A stretch of DNA of 11,606 bases. It comes from Candidatus Luteimonas excrementigallinarum. GTDB taxonomy: Bacteria > Pseudomonadota > Gammaproteobacteria > Xanthomonadales > Xanthomonadaceae. Below are positions 1 through 7,603 of this stretch, piece after piece. Position 1 is the first letter of the stretch. Every line of letters begins with the position of its first letter. The notes beneath the pieces are model-generated. The model searched no databases. It had not been told where the DNA came from and worked only from the letters and a program-made list of their open reading frames with translations. A program made the translations under genes and the position numbers. The stretch is taken from assembly GCA_019115725.1 (NCBI GenBank), contig DXCY01000170.1:1-11606 (forward strand), written 5' to 3'.

Positions 1-657
1 CCGGGACGTGATCTCGCGCTGCGACTCCAGGCGCAGGGCACTGGCCGGCGCTGCGCTATGGGCTTCGGGACGGGGAGCCGGGGGGGAGGTGGGAGCGGGC
101 CGCACGGTCTGCGCTTCCGTCGGCGCCGGCGCTGTCTGCCTGTTATCCGCGCTTGGAGACGGTGCGCGGTGGGTGCGCGCGGCGGCCTTGGGGGCCTGCT
201 CTGCGGCAGGTGGACGCGCCGGAGCCTTCGCAGGTGCCTCTGCCGGGGGCGCATCGGCCGCGGTGGGTGCCGGGGCGGGTACGGGGGGGCGCACGGCCTC
301 GGCAGCGGGCCGGGTGTGGACCGGGGACGGAGCGGCGGATGAGTCTGCGGGCGCCTGGGCTGAACCTGACGGCAGGGGGCCCTCACCCATTGCCGGGATC
401 GCTTCCTGCGGCACGGGGCGCAGCTGCCAGGCGATGCCGACGGCAAACACCAGCGAAGCGGCCACGCCCAGCGCCGCCGGCCAGCGTCGCCGGCGGCGGG
501 TTGCAGGCGATGTTGCCTGTCCGGAGAGCGCCGCGCGGGCGCTGGCCAGCACCGCGGCGTCGACCTCCGGCGTTGGTCCGTTGCGCGGCAGGGCGCGTGC
601 CAGCGCCTCGGCCATGGCGCGTTCTTCCGGACTCAGCGGGTCGTGGCGATGGCTCAT
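1..657 (-). CDS. Membrane-anchored, Pro/Ala-rich putative anti-sigma factor (partial)
   Basis: This open frame of 219 codons has no stop and leaves the left edge, so the C-terminus is missing. It starts at ATG 657-655, which overlaps the stop of the sigma factor gene (ATGA, 4 nt), so translation is probably coupled. Visible layout: an N-terminal cytosolic part of about 60 residues (begins MSHRHDPLSPEERAMAEALA, with PEVDAAVLASARAAL near residues 30-44), a run of five Arg plus Trp near 55-60, one hydrophobic helix near 61-79 (AALGVAASLVFAVGIAW), then about 140 residues of very Pro/Ala-rich, low-complexity sequence, presumably periplasmic. Neither a zinc-binding anti-sigma motif (HxxxCxxC) nor any enzymatic motif is seen. 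The role as anti-sigma factor or sensor is inferred from position directly after an ECF sigma gene and from the one-helix topology; similar small membrane proteins follow ECF sigma genes in xanthomonads. The frame is well supported; the function is not. Confidence 0.75.
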   Translation of the reverse strand, partial: MSHRHDPLSPEERAMAEALARALPRNGPTPEVDAAVLASARAALSGQATSPATRRRRRWPAALGVAASLVFAVGIAWQLRPVPQEAIPAMGEGPLPSGSAQAPADSSAAPSPVHTRPAAEAVRPPVPAPAPTAADAPPAEAPAKAPARPPAAEQAPKAAARTHRAPSPSADNRQTAPAPTEAQTVRPAPTSPPAPRPEAHSAAPASALRLESQREITSR

Positions 658-1229
658 GGGGTCAGCCTCGCGCGCAGTTTTTCCATGGCATAGCGGAGCC
701 TGGATTTCGCTGTTTCCCGGCCCACGCCGGTCACTTCCCCGATTTCCTCCAGGCTCAGTTCCTGGTCCAGGCGCAACAGGATCACTTCGCGCTGTTCCGG
801 CGGAAGGTCGTCCAGCGCCAGCTGCAGCTGGCGCCGCCGCTCGAACTCGGACAGGCTGCGTTCCGGCGTCTGGCCATCGGTCATGTGGGCCAGGCGCTCC
901 TCGGCATCTTCCGGCGGAGACGGGCGGTGCTGGCGGGCGCGCCAGTGATCGGCCAGGCGGTTGCGGGCAATGCGGTAGAGCCAGGAGGCGAAGTCGCCTT
1001 CCGGACTCCAGCTGGCGCGGGCACCGATGACCCGCTGCCACACGTCCTGGAACACCTCGTCGGCCAGTGCCGGATCGCGCAGCTGGGCTACCAGGAACCG
1101 GTACAGACGCTGCCGGTGGCGCCCATAGAGCTGCTCGAACGCGGCGGCCTCGCCGTTGGCGTAGGCCTGCATCAGCACCTCGTCGCTGGGCGCATCGATG
1201 ACCGGGGCAGGGGCAAGTGAATCCTTCAC
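654..1229 (-). CDS. ECF-type RNA polymerase sigma factor (sigma-70 family)
   Basis: This predicted 191-residue extracytoplasmic-function sigma factor recruits RNA polymerase core to alternative promoters. Region 2 spans about residues 28-100: AFEQLYGRHRQRLYRFL, then DEVFQDVWQRV (core binding, 2.1/2.2) and FASWLYRIARNRLADHWR (2.3/2.4, promoter -10 recognition). Region 4 spans about 138-191: LPPEQREVILLRLDQELSLEEIGEVTG followed by the recognition helix GRETAKSRLRYAMEKLR. The frame stays open upstream to 1913, but that part runs antisense through the neighbouring gene and is Pro/Arg-rich, so it is not native. The start is uncertain: GTG at 1229 gives MKDSLAPAPVIDAPSDEVLM and a typical family length but no Shine-Dalgarno; the next ATG, at 1172, would cut into the usual N-terminal leader. 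A weak -10-like TAACCT (1242-1237) lies 7 nt before the GTG. The next gene overlaps it by 4 nt and is its likely regulator. The target promoters cannot be read from this window. Confidence 0.93.
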   Translation of the reverse strand: MKDSLAPAPVIDAPSDEVLMQAYANGEAAAFEQLYGRHRQRLYRFLVAQLRDPALADEVFQDVWQRVIGARASWSPEGDFASWLYRIARNRLADHWRARQHRPSPPEDAEERLAHMTDGQTPERSLSEFERRRQLQLALDDLPPEQREVILLRLDQELSLEEIGEVTGVGRETAKSRLRYAMEKLRARLTP

Positions 1230-1392
1230 TGGGGGCAGGTTAAGCGCTGGCGCGGCGAACGGGAAGCCGGCCGGCGCTGGATTGGCCACCTGGCCGGGCA
1301 CTTGCCTGTTCGGGCCGGTTTTGACGTTGGCAAGGGGGACGACAGGGACAGGCCCTGTTGGCCTGGATGCTGGCTTGGGTGGAGTGGGGAGA
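1230..1392. promoter_or_regulatory. Divergent intergenic region between sigma factor and c-di-GMP enzyme genes
   Basis: This 163-nt non-coding gap must hold promoters for both divergent genes if the chosen starts are right. On the plus strand TTGACG (1321-1326) resembles a -35 box, but no convincing -10 stands 16-18 nt downstream. An 11-nt palindrome ACAGG-C-CCTGT lies at 1348-1358. A GGAG (1381-1384) with an 8-nt spacer serves the plus-strand gene. No clear GGAAC-type ECF -35 was seen on the minus strand, so autoregulation by the sigma factor is not shown. Confidence 0.4.
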
Positions 1393-4269
1393 ATGACAGG
1401 CGGGCCCTCGACGCGGGCGGAGGTTGCCGGTGCGCTGGTCGAGATGCTCGCCGCGCTGCTGCCCGATGGCTGTGCCGTGGCGCTGGCCTGGCGCGGGGGC
1501 AGCGCGCAGGGCTGCCTGGCCAGTGGCCCCTGTGATCCGCTTCTGCCGGAGCGTGCTGCACAGTTGCTGGCCGGGTCCGCGGTTAGCACAGCGGTGACAA
1601 ACGGGGGCGCCCCCACCCTGGATATCCGCTGCGTGGAGGGCGACAGCACGGTTGCCGTGGCCGCAGATCCCATCCCCGGATTGATGCCGGAGGCCGAAGC
1701 CCGCTGGCAGCGCCTGGCGCCGTGGATGATCGGCACCTTCGTGCGCGCCGAGAGTGGGGCCGGCCAGGTGCAGGCCCTGCGCAAGTCCGAACGCCTGCTG
1801 CAGGCCCTGTACGGCATCGCCGACCTGTCCGGGTCGCAATTGGACATGGACGAGATGCTCGAGCGCATCCACGCGGTGGTGGCTTCGCTGATGTCGGCGG
1901 ACAACCTATACATCGTGCTGTACGACCCGGCGCGGGAAGTGGCCCGGTTTCTCTACTTCGTGGACCAGAACGACCCCTGGCAATGTGATCCGGCGGAGGA
2001 GATCGTGCTGGAGGAAATCCCCACCAGCCTCACCGCGGCGCTGCTGCGCGATGGACGGGCGTGGCGGGGGCCGTCGACCACGGTCCGCAAGGCCCTGAAT
2101 GTCGCCCGCGATACGCGCCTGGGGCCGGACAGTGCCGACTGGCTGGGCGTGCCCATGCATCGCGACGGAAAGGTGAGCGGGGCGATCGTGGTGCAGAGCT
2201 ACGCGCGGGCGAACGTGTATTCGGACGAGGATCGCGCGCTGCTGGAATACGTTGCCCAGCACATTCTCACCGCGCTCGATCGCCGCAAGGCCCGCAGCGA
2301 GCTGGAGCGCCGGGTCGCCGAGCGCACGCTGGAACTGCAGCGCGCCAATACCGTGCTGAAGGCCGAGGTGGTCGAGCGCCAGCGTTCCGAGCGGCTGCAG
2401 CGGGCGCTGTTCCGTATCAGCGAACTGTCGGTGACCGCGGTCAGCCTGGAACGGTTCCACGCCGACGTGCACGAGCTGGTGGATGGCCTGTTGTATGCAA
2501 AGAATTTCTACGTGGCCATGCTGTCGGGCGATGGTCAGCGCATCGAGTTTCCCTATTCCGTGGATGCGCGCGATCCGGTGCGGGAATCGCGGCCGCTGAC
2601 CCGGGGTTTGACCGAGTACGTGATCAATACCGGCCGCGCGCTGCTGGCGGACCGCGCCGCCATCGCCCGGCTGGAGGCCAGCGGTGATCTGGTCAGCTAC
2701 GGCGCGCTCGCCCACAGCTGGCTGGGCGTGCCGCTGGAGCTGGACGGCGAGGTGGTGGGGGTGATCGCCGTGCAGAGCCATTCGCCGAAGATCCATTTCG
2801 GGCAGCGTGACCAGGAACTGCTGACCTTCGTGGCCCAGCACATCGGCATCGCCCTGTCGCGCAAGCGGGCGCAGGATTCGCTGCGTTCGGCGCATGCACA
2901 GCTGGAGTTCCGGGTGGAAACCCGCACCCGCGAGCTGAAGGAGGCCAATCGCGAGCTGCGCGCCCAGATCGGCGAGCGCATGCGGGCCGAGCAGCGGCTG
3001 CTCGACCAGGCCCGCCATGATGACCTCACCGGTCTGCCCAACCGCGCCCACCTGCTGGAGAAGCTGGACGCGGCGATCACCCGCATGCACGAGCCGGGGT
3101 CGATTCCCTTCACCGTGCTGTTCATGGATCTGGACCGGTTCAAGCTGGTCAACGATTCGGTCGGCCACGCGGCTGGCGACGACATGCTGATCGAGGCCGG
3201 GCGTCGGGTGCGGCGGGCGTTGAACGCCAACGACACCGTGGCCCGCCTGGGCGGCGACGAGTTCGCCGTGCTGCTGGAAAACGTGGCCACGGTGGACGCG
3301 GCCGAATCGGTGGCCGCGCGCCTGTTGCGTGAGCTGTCGCGGCCGGTCTGGATTGCGGGGCGGGAGCTGTTTCCCTCCGCCAGCATCGGCATTTCCGTGT
3401 GGCAGCCGCGTTACCGCTACGGCGAGGAAATGATCCGCGATGCCGATGCGGCCATGTACCGGGCCAAGGAGCGCGGCCGCGCCCGCAGCGCTGTGTTCGA
3501 CGAAGCCATGCGCGCCGAGGCCACGCGCCTGCTGGACCTGGAGGCCGACCTGCGCCGGGCGATCAACAAGCGCGCGTTCGAACCGTATTTCCAGCCGATC
3601 GTGCGGCTGTCCGACGGCAAGGTGGTGGGGCATGAAGCCCTGCTGCGCTGGAACCACGAGATCCGCGGCATCCTCACCCCGGCCGATTTCATCGGCGTGG
3701 GCGAGGACACCGGGCTGATCGAGCAGGTGGACTGGCTGCTGTACCAGGATGTGGCCAGGCTGCTGCGCACGCCGGGCGAAGGCTATGTCTCAATCAACGT
3801 GTCGCCGCGGCATTTCCATTCCGACGACTTCGCCGACCGACTGCTGTCGCTGCTGGACATGGAGCGGGTGGATCCGGCGCGGCTGCGGATCGAGATCACC
3901 GAGGTGGCGCTGCTCGACGACGCGCCGCGCGCGCTGCGCATGCTCAATGCGCTGCGCGAGCGCGGCGTGGTGGCCCTCCTGGATGACTTCGGCACCGGCT
4001 TTTCCGCGCTGTCCTACCTGCACCGGTTCCCCATCCAGTCGCTCAAGATCGACCAGAGCTTCGTGGCCGGCCTGGAGGGCGAGGCGCGCGCTGAGAGTCT
4101 TGCCCTCGTGCGGGCGATCCTGGCGCTGGCCGGAACCATTGGCATCGAAACCATCGGTGAGGGCGTGGAAACGGCGCGGCAGCGCGATGTGCTGCGGCGC
4201 CTGGGCTGCCTGTACGGCCAGGGCTTCCTGTACGGAAGCCCCCAGCCGTTCGACGCGATTGGCAGCTGA
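1393..4269 (+). CDS. Tandem GAF-GGDEF-EAL cyclic-di-GMP synthase/phosphodiesterase
   Basis: This predicted 958-residue soluble protein makes and/or degrades the second messenger c-di-GMP. Order: N-terminal region of about 130 residues with no recognised motif; GAF 1 (about 134-297); coiled-coil linker (298-336, ERRVAERTLELQRAN); GAF 2 (337-496); second coiled coil (497-535, VETRTRELKEANRELRAQI); GGDEF domain (about 535-705) with HDDLTGLPNR and an intact GGDEF at 620-624; EAL domain (about 713-955) with EAL at 748-750. The EAL domain keeps the usual metal and catalytic positions: the Asn of INVSPRHF, the Glu of IEITE, DDFGTG, the Lys of LKID, EGVET and GQGF. Both halves therefore look catalytically competent. 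The inhibitory RxxD site five residues before GGDEF is NAND, so its Arg is lost. No membrane helix is seen, so input is likely cytosolic through the GAF domains. The start is ATG 1393, with GGAG 8 nt upstream; an ATG at 1198 in the same frame would run into the sigma gene. Confidence 0.95.
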   Translation: MTGGPSTRAEVAGALVEMLAALLPDGCAVALAWRGGSAQGCLASGPCDPLLPERAAQLLAGSAVSTAVTNGGAPTLDIRCVEGDSTVAVAADPIPGLMPEAEARWQRLAPWMIGTFVRAESGAGQVQALRKSERLLQALYGIADLSGSQLDMDEMLERIHAVVASLMSADNLYIVLYDPAREVARFLYFVDQNDPWQCDPAEEIVLEEIPTSLTAALLRDGRAWRGPSTTVRKALNVARDTRLGPDSADWLGVPMHRDGKVSGAIVVQSYARANVYSDEDRALLEYVAQHILTALDRRKARSELERRVAERTLELQRANTVLKAEVVERQRSERLQRALFRISELSVTAVSLERFHADVHELVDGLLYAKNFYVAMLSGDGQRIEFPYSVDARDPVRESRPLTRGLTEYVINTGRALLADRAAIARLEASGDLVSYGALAHSWLGVPLELDGEVVGVIAVQSHSPKIHFGQRDQELLTFVAQHIGIALSRKRAQDSLRSAHAQLEFRVETRTRELKEANRELRAQIGERMRAEQRLLDQARHDDLTGLPNRAHLLEKLDAAITRMHEPGSIPFTVLFMDLDRFKLVNDSVGHAAGDDMLIEAGRRVRRALNANDTVARLGGDEFAVLLENVATVDAAESVAARLLRELSRPVWIAGRELFPSASIGISVWQPRYRYGEEMIRDADAAMYRAKERGRARSAVFDEAMRAEATRLLDLEADLRRAINKRAFEPYFQPIVRLSDGKVVGHEALLRWNHEIRGILTPADFIGVGEDTGLIEQVDWLLYQDVARLLRTPGEGYVSINVSPRHFHSDDFADRLLSLLDMERVDPARLRIEITEVALLDDAPRALRMLNALRERGVVALLDDFGTGFSALSYLHRFPIQSLKIDQSFVAGLEGEARAESLALVRAILALAGTIGIETIGEGVETARQRDVLRRLGCLYGQGFLYGSPQPFDAIGS

Positions 4270-4289
4270 TTCCACGGCCGTCACTCGGC

Positions 4290-5987
4290 TCAGCGGGCGG
4301 GGCCGGTGGCCGATTCCGCGGCCTGCACCTGCCGCCGGGCGGTGCCGATCAGTTCCACCAGCTCGGCCCGCAGCTGCCACGGATCCTCGCCCACAGATGC
4401 GCGAGCGGCGGCTTCGATCTCCTCCCAGTCCCAGCCATCGATCTGCGCGCCGCCGCGCAGTGCATCGGCGAAGGCGGCCACCGAGGCGGCGAAGCGCAGC
4501 TGCGGGCCCGGGCGGCTGCGCATGCTGTCGCGGGTCACCGGGGTTTCGATCAGCCGGCTGGCCTCCTGGCCGGGCAGCTTGTAGCGCAGCCGCAGGTGGG
4601 CCAGTTCGTCTCCGTGGCCGTCCGTGGCGGTGGGAGCGGTGCCGTAGCGCAGGGCAGGCAGGCGTTCGCCGCCCGAGCCCACCAGCGCCACCTCGTACAG
4701 AGCGGTGACCTCGTGGCCTGCGCCAATGTCGCCGGCGTCCACGCGGTCGTTGTCGAAGTCCTCGCGCTGCAGCAGGCGGTTCTCGTAGCCGATCAAACGG
4801 TACTCGGCGACCTGTGCCGGGTTGAACTCAAGCTGGATCTTGACGTCGTTGGCAATGGTCAGCAGCGTGGCCGACATCTCCTCCACCAACACCTTGCGCG
4901 CTTCGCGCAGGGTGTCGATATAGGCCAGCTTGCCGTCGCCGGCCTGGGCCAGGCGCTGGGCGAGGGCGTCGTTGTAATTGCCCTGGCCAAAGCCCAGTAC
5001 CGTGAGGGCAATGCCGTCACGGCGACGGTCGCCCACCAGGGTTTCCAGCGTGCCGCCGTCGACGTTGCCGACGTTGAAATCGCCGTCGCTGGCCAGGATC
5101 ACCCGGTTCACCCCGTCCTCCACGAACGACTGGCGGGCCAGGGAATAGGCCACCCGCATGCCGTCGCCGCCGTTGGTGCTGCCGCTGGCCTGCAGACGGG
5201 CGATGGCGGCATTGATCTCGTCATGGCGGTCACCGGGCGTGGGCGGCAGCACCACCCCGGCGCTGCCGGCATAGGCGACGATCGATACCCGGTCCTGGGC
5301 CCGCAGCTGACCCACCAGCTCGGCAAAGGCCTGCTTGAGCAGCGGCAGTTTGTCGTGGCTGTTCATCGACCCGCTGGTGTCGATCAGGAACACCAGGTTG
5401 GCCGGCGGCAGCTCCAGCCTGGGCACGTCATAGCCCTTGATGCCGATCATCAGCAGGTGGCGGCGGGGGTTCCACGGCGCCGGTGCCAGCTCGGTGCTGA
5501 CCTGGAACGGCGCATCCGCCGATTCGGGTGCGGCATGGCCATAGGAGAAGTAGTTGATGAACTCCTCGGCGCGCACCGCATCAGCCGGCGGGCGGATGCC
5601 GTTGCGCAGCATCCGGCGCACGTTGCTGTAGCTGCCGGTGTCGACATCAATGGAAAAGGTGGACACCGGCTGCTCGCTGGTGCGCTGCACCGGGTTGTCG
5701 CTGCGCTCGTCGTAGCGCTCGGTGTTGGCCACGGGCGGCGGGGCGAAACCCCAGGGCTCCGGGGAGGGCATGACGGCCCGCGCCGACATGAAAGCCGCAC
5801 CCGGCGAGGGGGGCGCAGGCGGGGAAGGCGGTGCCGGCGGAGGTGCCGGGATGTGCTGGGACGCGTAGGAATCAGCGGCCGCCGGGGTGCTGCCGGATTC
5901 CATGTCGGAGCGGGTGTCCGACGCGGTCTGGCAGGCGGACAGGGCAAGGCTGCCGAGCAGCAGGGCGGTCAGGGTGGGACGTTGCAT
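4290..5987 (-). CDS. YfbK-like von Willebrand factor A domain lipoprotein
   Basis: This 565-residue protein resembles in length and layout E. coli YfbK and other proteins with an N-terminal 'von_Willebrand' module, a vWA domain and a C-terminal DUF3520-type region. The signal peptide MQRPTLTALLLGSLALSAC has a lipobox (LSAC, Cys19); the residue after Cys is Gln, not Asp, which favours outer-membrane sorting. A low-complexity Pro/Ala/Ser linker (about 45-65) follows, then the conserved STFSIDVDTGSYSNVRRML. The vWA domain begins near 190 with a complete MIDAS start, D203-T-S-G-S207-M, with later STNGGDG and the Asp of ASDGDFNVG, so divalent-metal-dependent ligand binding is plausible. The ligand is unknown. 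It converges on the c-di-GMP gene with a 20-nt gap. SD GGAGAG lies 4 nt before ATG 5987, within an inverted repeat described separately. In related genomes such vWA lipoproteins are often found near ECF sigma genes (recalled, not checked), so it may belong with the sigma/anti-sigma pair. Confidence 0.93.
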   Translation of the reverse strand: MQRPTLTALLLGSLALSACQTASDTRSDMESGSTPAAADSYASQHIPAPPPAPPSPPAPPSPGAAFMSARAVMPSPEPWGFAPPPVANTERYDERSDNPVQRTSEQPVSTFSIDVDTGSYSNVRRMLRNGIRPPADAVRAEEFINYFSYGHAAPESADAPFQVSTELAPAPWNPRRHLLMIGIKGYDVPRLELPPANLVFLIDTSGSMNSHDKLPLLKQAFAELVGQLRAQDRVSIVAYAGSAGVVLPPTPGDRHDEINAAIARLQASGSTNGGDGMRVAYSLARQSFVEDGVNRVILASDGDFNVGNVDGGTLETLVGDRRRDGIALTVLGFGQGNYNDALAQRLAQAGDGKLAYIDTLREARKVLVEEMSATLLTIANDVKIQLEFNPAQVAEYRLIGYENRLLQREDFDNDRVDAGDIGAGHEVTALYEVALVGSGGERLPALRYGTAPTATDGHGDELAHLRLRYKLPGQEASRLIETPVTRDSMRSRPGPQLRFAASVAAFADALRGGAQIDGWDWEEIEAAARASVGEDPWQLRAELVELIGTARRQVQAAESATGPAR

Positions 5988-5991
5988 GACA

Positions 5992-6030
5992 CTCTCCGTG
6001 TGATGGTCAAGGCTGCCAACGCACGGAGAG
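5992..6030 (-). promoter_or_regulatory. Inverted repeat that can sequester the vWA gene's ribosome binding site
   Basis: Perfect 9-bp arms CTCTCCGTG (5992-6000, plus) and CACGGAGAG (6022-6030) flank a 21-nt loop. In the vWA mRNA the 3' arm reads CACGGAGAG and contains the Shine-Dalgarno GGAGAG, ending 4 nt before the start codon; the 5' arm is its exact complement. Folding would hide the SD. It could instead be a DNA operator, and 21 nt is a long loop. The sequence shows the repeat; the regulatory function is inferred. Confidence 0.5.
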
Positions 6031-6050
6031 GCGGAACGGGGTTGCAGAAT

Positions 6051-6075
6051 GGGGTGGATCGCGGAAATCCACCCT
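6051..6075 (-). terminator. Stem-loop after the aldehyde dehydrogenase gene, possible terminator
   Basis: An 8-bp perfect stem, GGGTGGAT (6052-6059) with ATCCACCC (6067-6074), encloses a 7-nt loop and can extend by a G-U pair. It begins 9 nt after the aldehyde dehydrogenase stop on the minus strand and precedes the vWA 5' leader. No clear U-tract follows on the minus strand, so it may be an imperfect terminator or a 3'-end protecting hairpin. Confidence 0.5.
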
Positions 6076-6082
6076 CCGGGGC

Positions 6083-7549
6083 TCAGCCGCGGATCACCAG
6101 CAGGCGCGGTTCGGTCATGTCCTCGATGGCATAGCGCACGCCCTCCCGGCCCAGACCGGACTGCTTGACCCCGCCGTAGGGCATGTTGTCGACGCGGAAG
6201 CTGGGCACGTCGCCCACGATCACCCCGCCCACTTCCAGCGCGTCCCAGGCACGCATGGCGTGGGCCAGACTGGCGGTGAACACGCCCGTCTGCAGGCCGA
6301 ATTCGCCGGCGTTCACGCTGGCCAGGGCCTGGTCGAAGTCATCGAACGGCTGCAGGCAGGCCACCGGGCCGAACACCTCCTTGCGGTACAGATCGCTGTC
6401 CGTGGGCACGTCTTCCATCAGCGTGGCCGGAACCATATTGCCCTTGCGCGGGCCACCGACAAGCCGCTTCGCGCCGCCCTCCAGCGCCTCCTCCACCCAG
6501 GATTCAATCCGTTTGGCGGCGTCCTCGTCGATCACCGGGCCGATGAAGGTGTTTTCCTCGCGCGGATCGCCCATGGGCAGGCTGGCCGCCTTCTTCTTCA
6601 GCTTGCGGCGCAGCGGCTCGTACAGGTCGCGATGCACCAGGATGTGCTGCACGCCGATGCAGCTCTGGCCGGACTGGTACCAGGCACCGAACGCCAGGCG
6701 CTCAACGACGTGGTCAAGGCTCGCGCCCGGATCGGCATCGACAATGCAGGCCGCGTTGCCGCCCAGTTCCAGCGTCACCTTCTTGCGCCCGGCCCGGGCC
6801 TTGAGATCCCAGCCGATCAGCCCGCCGGTGAAGCTGAGCAGCTGGATGCGCTCGTCTTCCACCAGCAGCGAGGCGTCATCGTTACTGCAGGGCAGGATGG
6901 AGAAGGCGCCCCTGGGCAGATCGGTCTCGGCCAGGATCTCGCCGATGATCAGCGCGCCCACCGGGGTCTTGGCCGCCGGCTTGAGCACGAACGGGCAGCC
7001 GGCGGCGATCGCCGGGGCCACCTTGTGCGCCACCAGGTTGAGCGGAAAATTGAACGGGGTGATGAAGCTGCATACCCCGATCGGTACGCGCTTGACCATG
7101 CCGCGGTAGCCGCGGCTGCGTTCGGACACCTGCAGCTCCACCATCCCGCCTTCGATGCGGGTGGCTTCGCCGGCGGCGATGCGGAAGGTGTCGATCAGCC
7201 GGTCCACCTCGCCGCGCGCATCGTTGATCGGTTTGCCGGCCTCGATGCACAGCGCCAGGGCAAGTTCGTCGTAGCGCTCCTGGAAACGGCGCACGCAATG
7301 TTCGAGCACATCGCGGCGCGCGTCCGGGGTGAAGTCCTGCATCGGCTTGCGCGCCCGGCTGGCGGCGGCAATCGCCTTGCGCACCGCGGCCGTATCGGCA
7401 AATGCCACGCGGGTCGCGATGCGCCCGGTGTACTTGTTGCGCACCTCCAGATCCGTATTCGCCTCCACCGGCTGGTTGGCCACGTAGTACGGATAGCTGG
7501 CGGCCAGGCTGCCGCGCACGCGCCGGGGTGTCGTTTTCTTCCTGGTCAT
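6083..7549 (-). CDS. NAD(P)-dependent aldehyde dehydrogenase
   Basis: This 488-residue aldehyde dehydrogenase superfamily enzyme oxidises an aldehyde to a carboxylate (or acyl form); the substrate is not determinable here. Catalytic residues are present: Cys297 in SGQSCIGVQ, Glu261 in LELGGN, and the oxyanion-hole Asn167 in TPFNFPLN. The coenzyme motif usually written FTGSxxxG reads FTGG-L-I-G (240-246), one residue shorter, with Gly in place of Ser. The QSCIGVQ sequence around Cys resembles the lactaldehyde/phosphonoacetaldehyde/GAPN side of the superfamily rather than betaine-aldehyde types. The C-terminal MPYGGVKQSGLGREG is standard. No signal peptide is seen, so it is cytosolic; the N-terminus is basic (MTRKKTTPRRVRG). 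ATG 7549 has GAGG 8 nt upstream. It lies 54 nt after the ThDP-enzyme stop on the same strand, so an operon is likely, and the two may act in sequence on an oxo-acid and its aldehyde. Confidence 0.93.
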   Translation of the reverse strand: MTRKKTTPRRVRGSLAASYPYYVANQPVEANTDLEVRNKYTGRIATRVAFADTAAVRKAIAAASRARKPMQDFTPDARRDVLEHCVRRFQERYDELALALCIEAGKPINDARGEVDRLIDTFRIAAGEATRIEGGMVELQVSERSRGYRGMVKRVPIGVCSFITPFNFPLNLVAHKVAPAIAAGCPFVLKPAAKTPVGALIIGEILAETDLPRGAFSILPCSNDDASLLVEDERIQLLSFTGGLIGWDLKARAGRKKVTLELGGNAACIVDADPGASLDHVVERLAFGAWYQSGQSCIGVQHILVHRDLYEPLRRKLKKKAASLPMGDPREENTFIGPVIDEDAAKRIESWVEEALEGGAKRLVGGPRKGNMVPATLMEDVPTDSDLYRKEVFGPVACLQPFDDFDQALASVNAGEFGLQTGVFTASLAHAMRAWDALEVGGVIVGDVPSFRVDNMPYGGVKQSGLGREGVRYAIEDMTEPRLLVIRG

Positions 7550-7603
7550 TGCATAGGCCTCATTGCTTATCGGTCCCGGTAGAAGCGCGCCAGGCGCAGG
7601 GGG

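Noticed and set aside
153..1220. 355-codon plus-strand open frame
   Set aside because: Antisense to the sigma factor and its membrane partner; the overlap architecture and sigma motifs support the minus strand.
1321..1358. Promoter pair TTGACG plus -10 for the c-di-GMP gene
   Set aside because: The -35-like box is good, but no acceptable -10 hexamer is found 16-18 nt downstream, so it is noted only within the intergenic region.
1230..1913. Upstream extension of the sigma factor frame (minus strand)
   Set aside because: It is open by GC bias only, lies antisense to the 5' part of the GAF-GGDEF-EAL gene, is Pro/Arg/Ser-rich, and would double the usual ECF length.
1906..3657. 583-codon minus-strand open frame
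   Set aside because: It lies wholly antisense to a gene with clear GAF, GGDEF and EAL motifs; its translation is His/Gln/Arg-rich without any domain motif.
4270..4289. Bidirectional terminator between the converging c-di-GMP and vWA genes
   Set aside because: The 20-nt gap has no stem-loop or T-tract; any terminator must lie inside a coding end or be factor-dependent.
4596..6134. 512-codon plus-strand open frame
   Set aside because: Antisense shadow of the vWA gene and the end of the aldehyde dehydrogenase gene; Gly/Arg/His-rich with no recognisable motif.
6260..7582. 440-codon plus-strand open frame
   Set aside because: Antisense to the aldehyde dehydrogenase, whose catalytic Cys, Glu and Asn are all in place on the minus strand.
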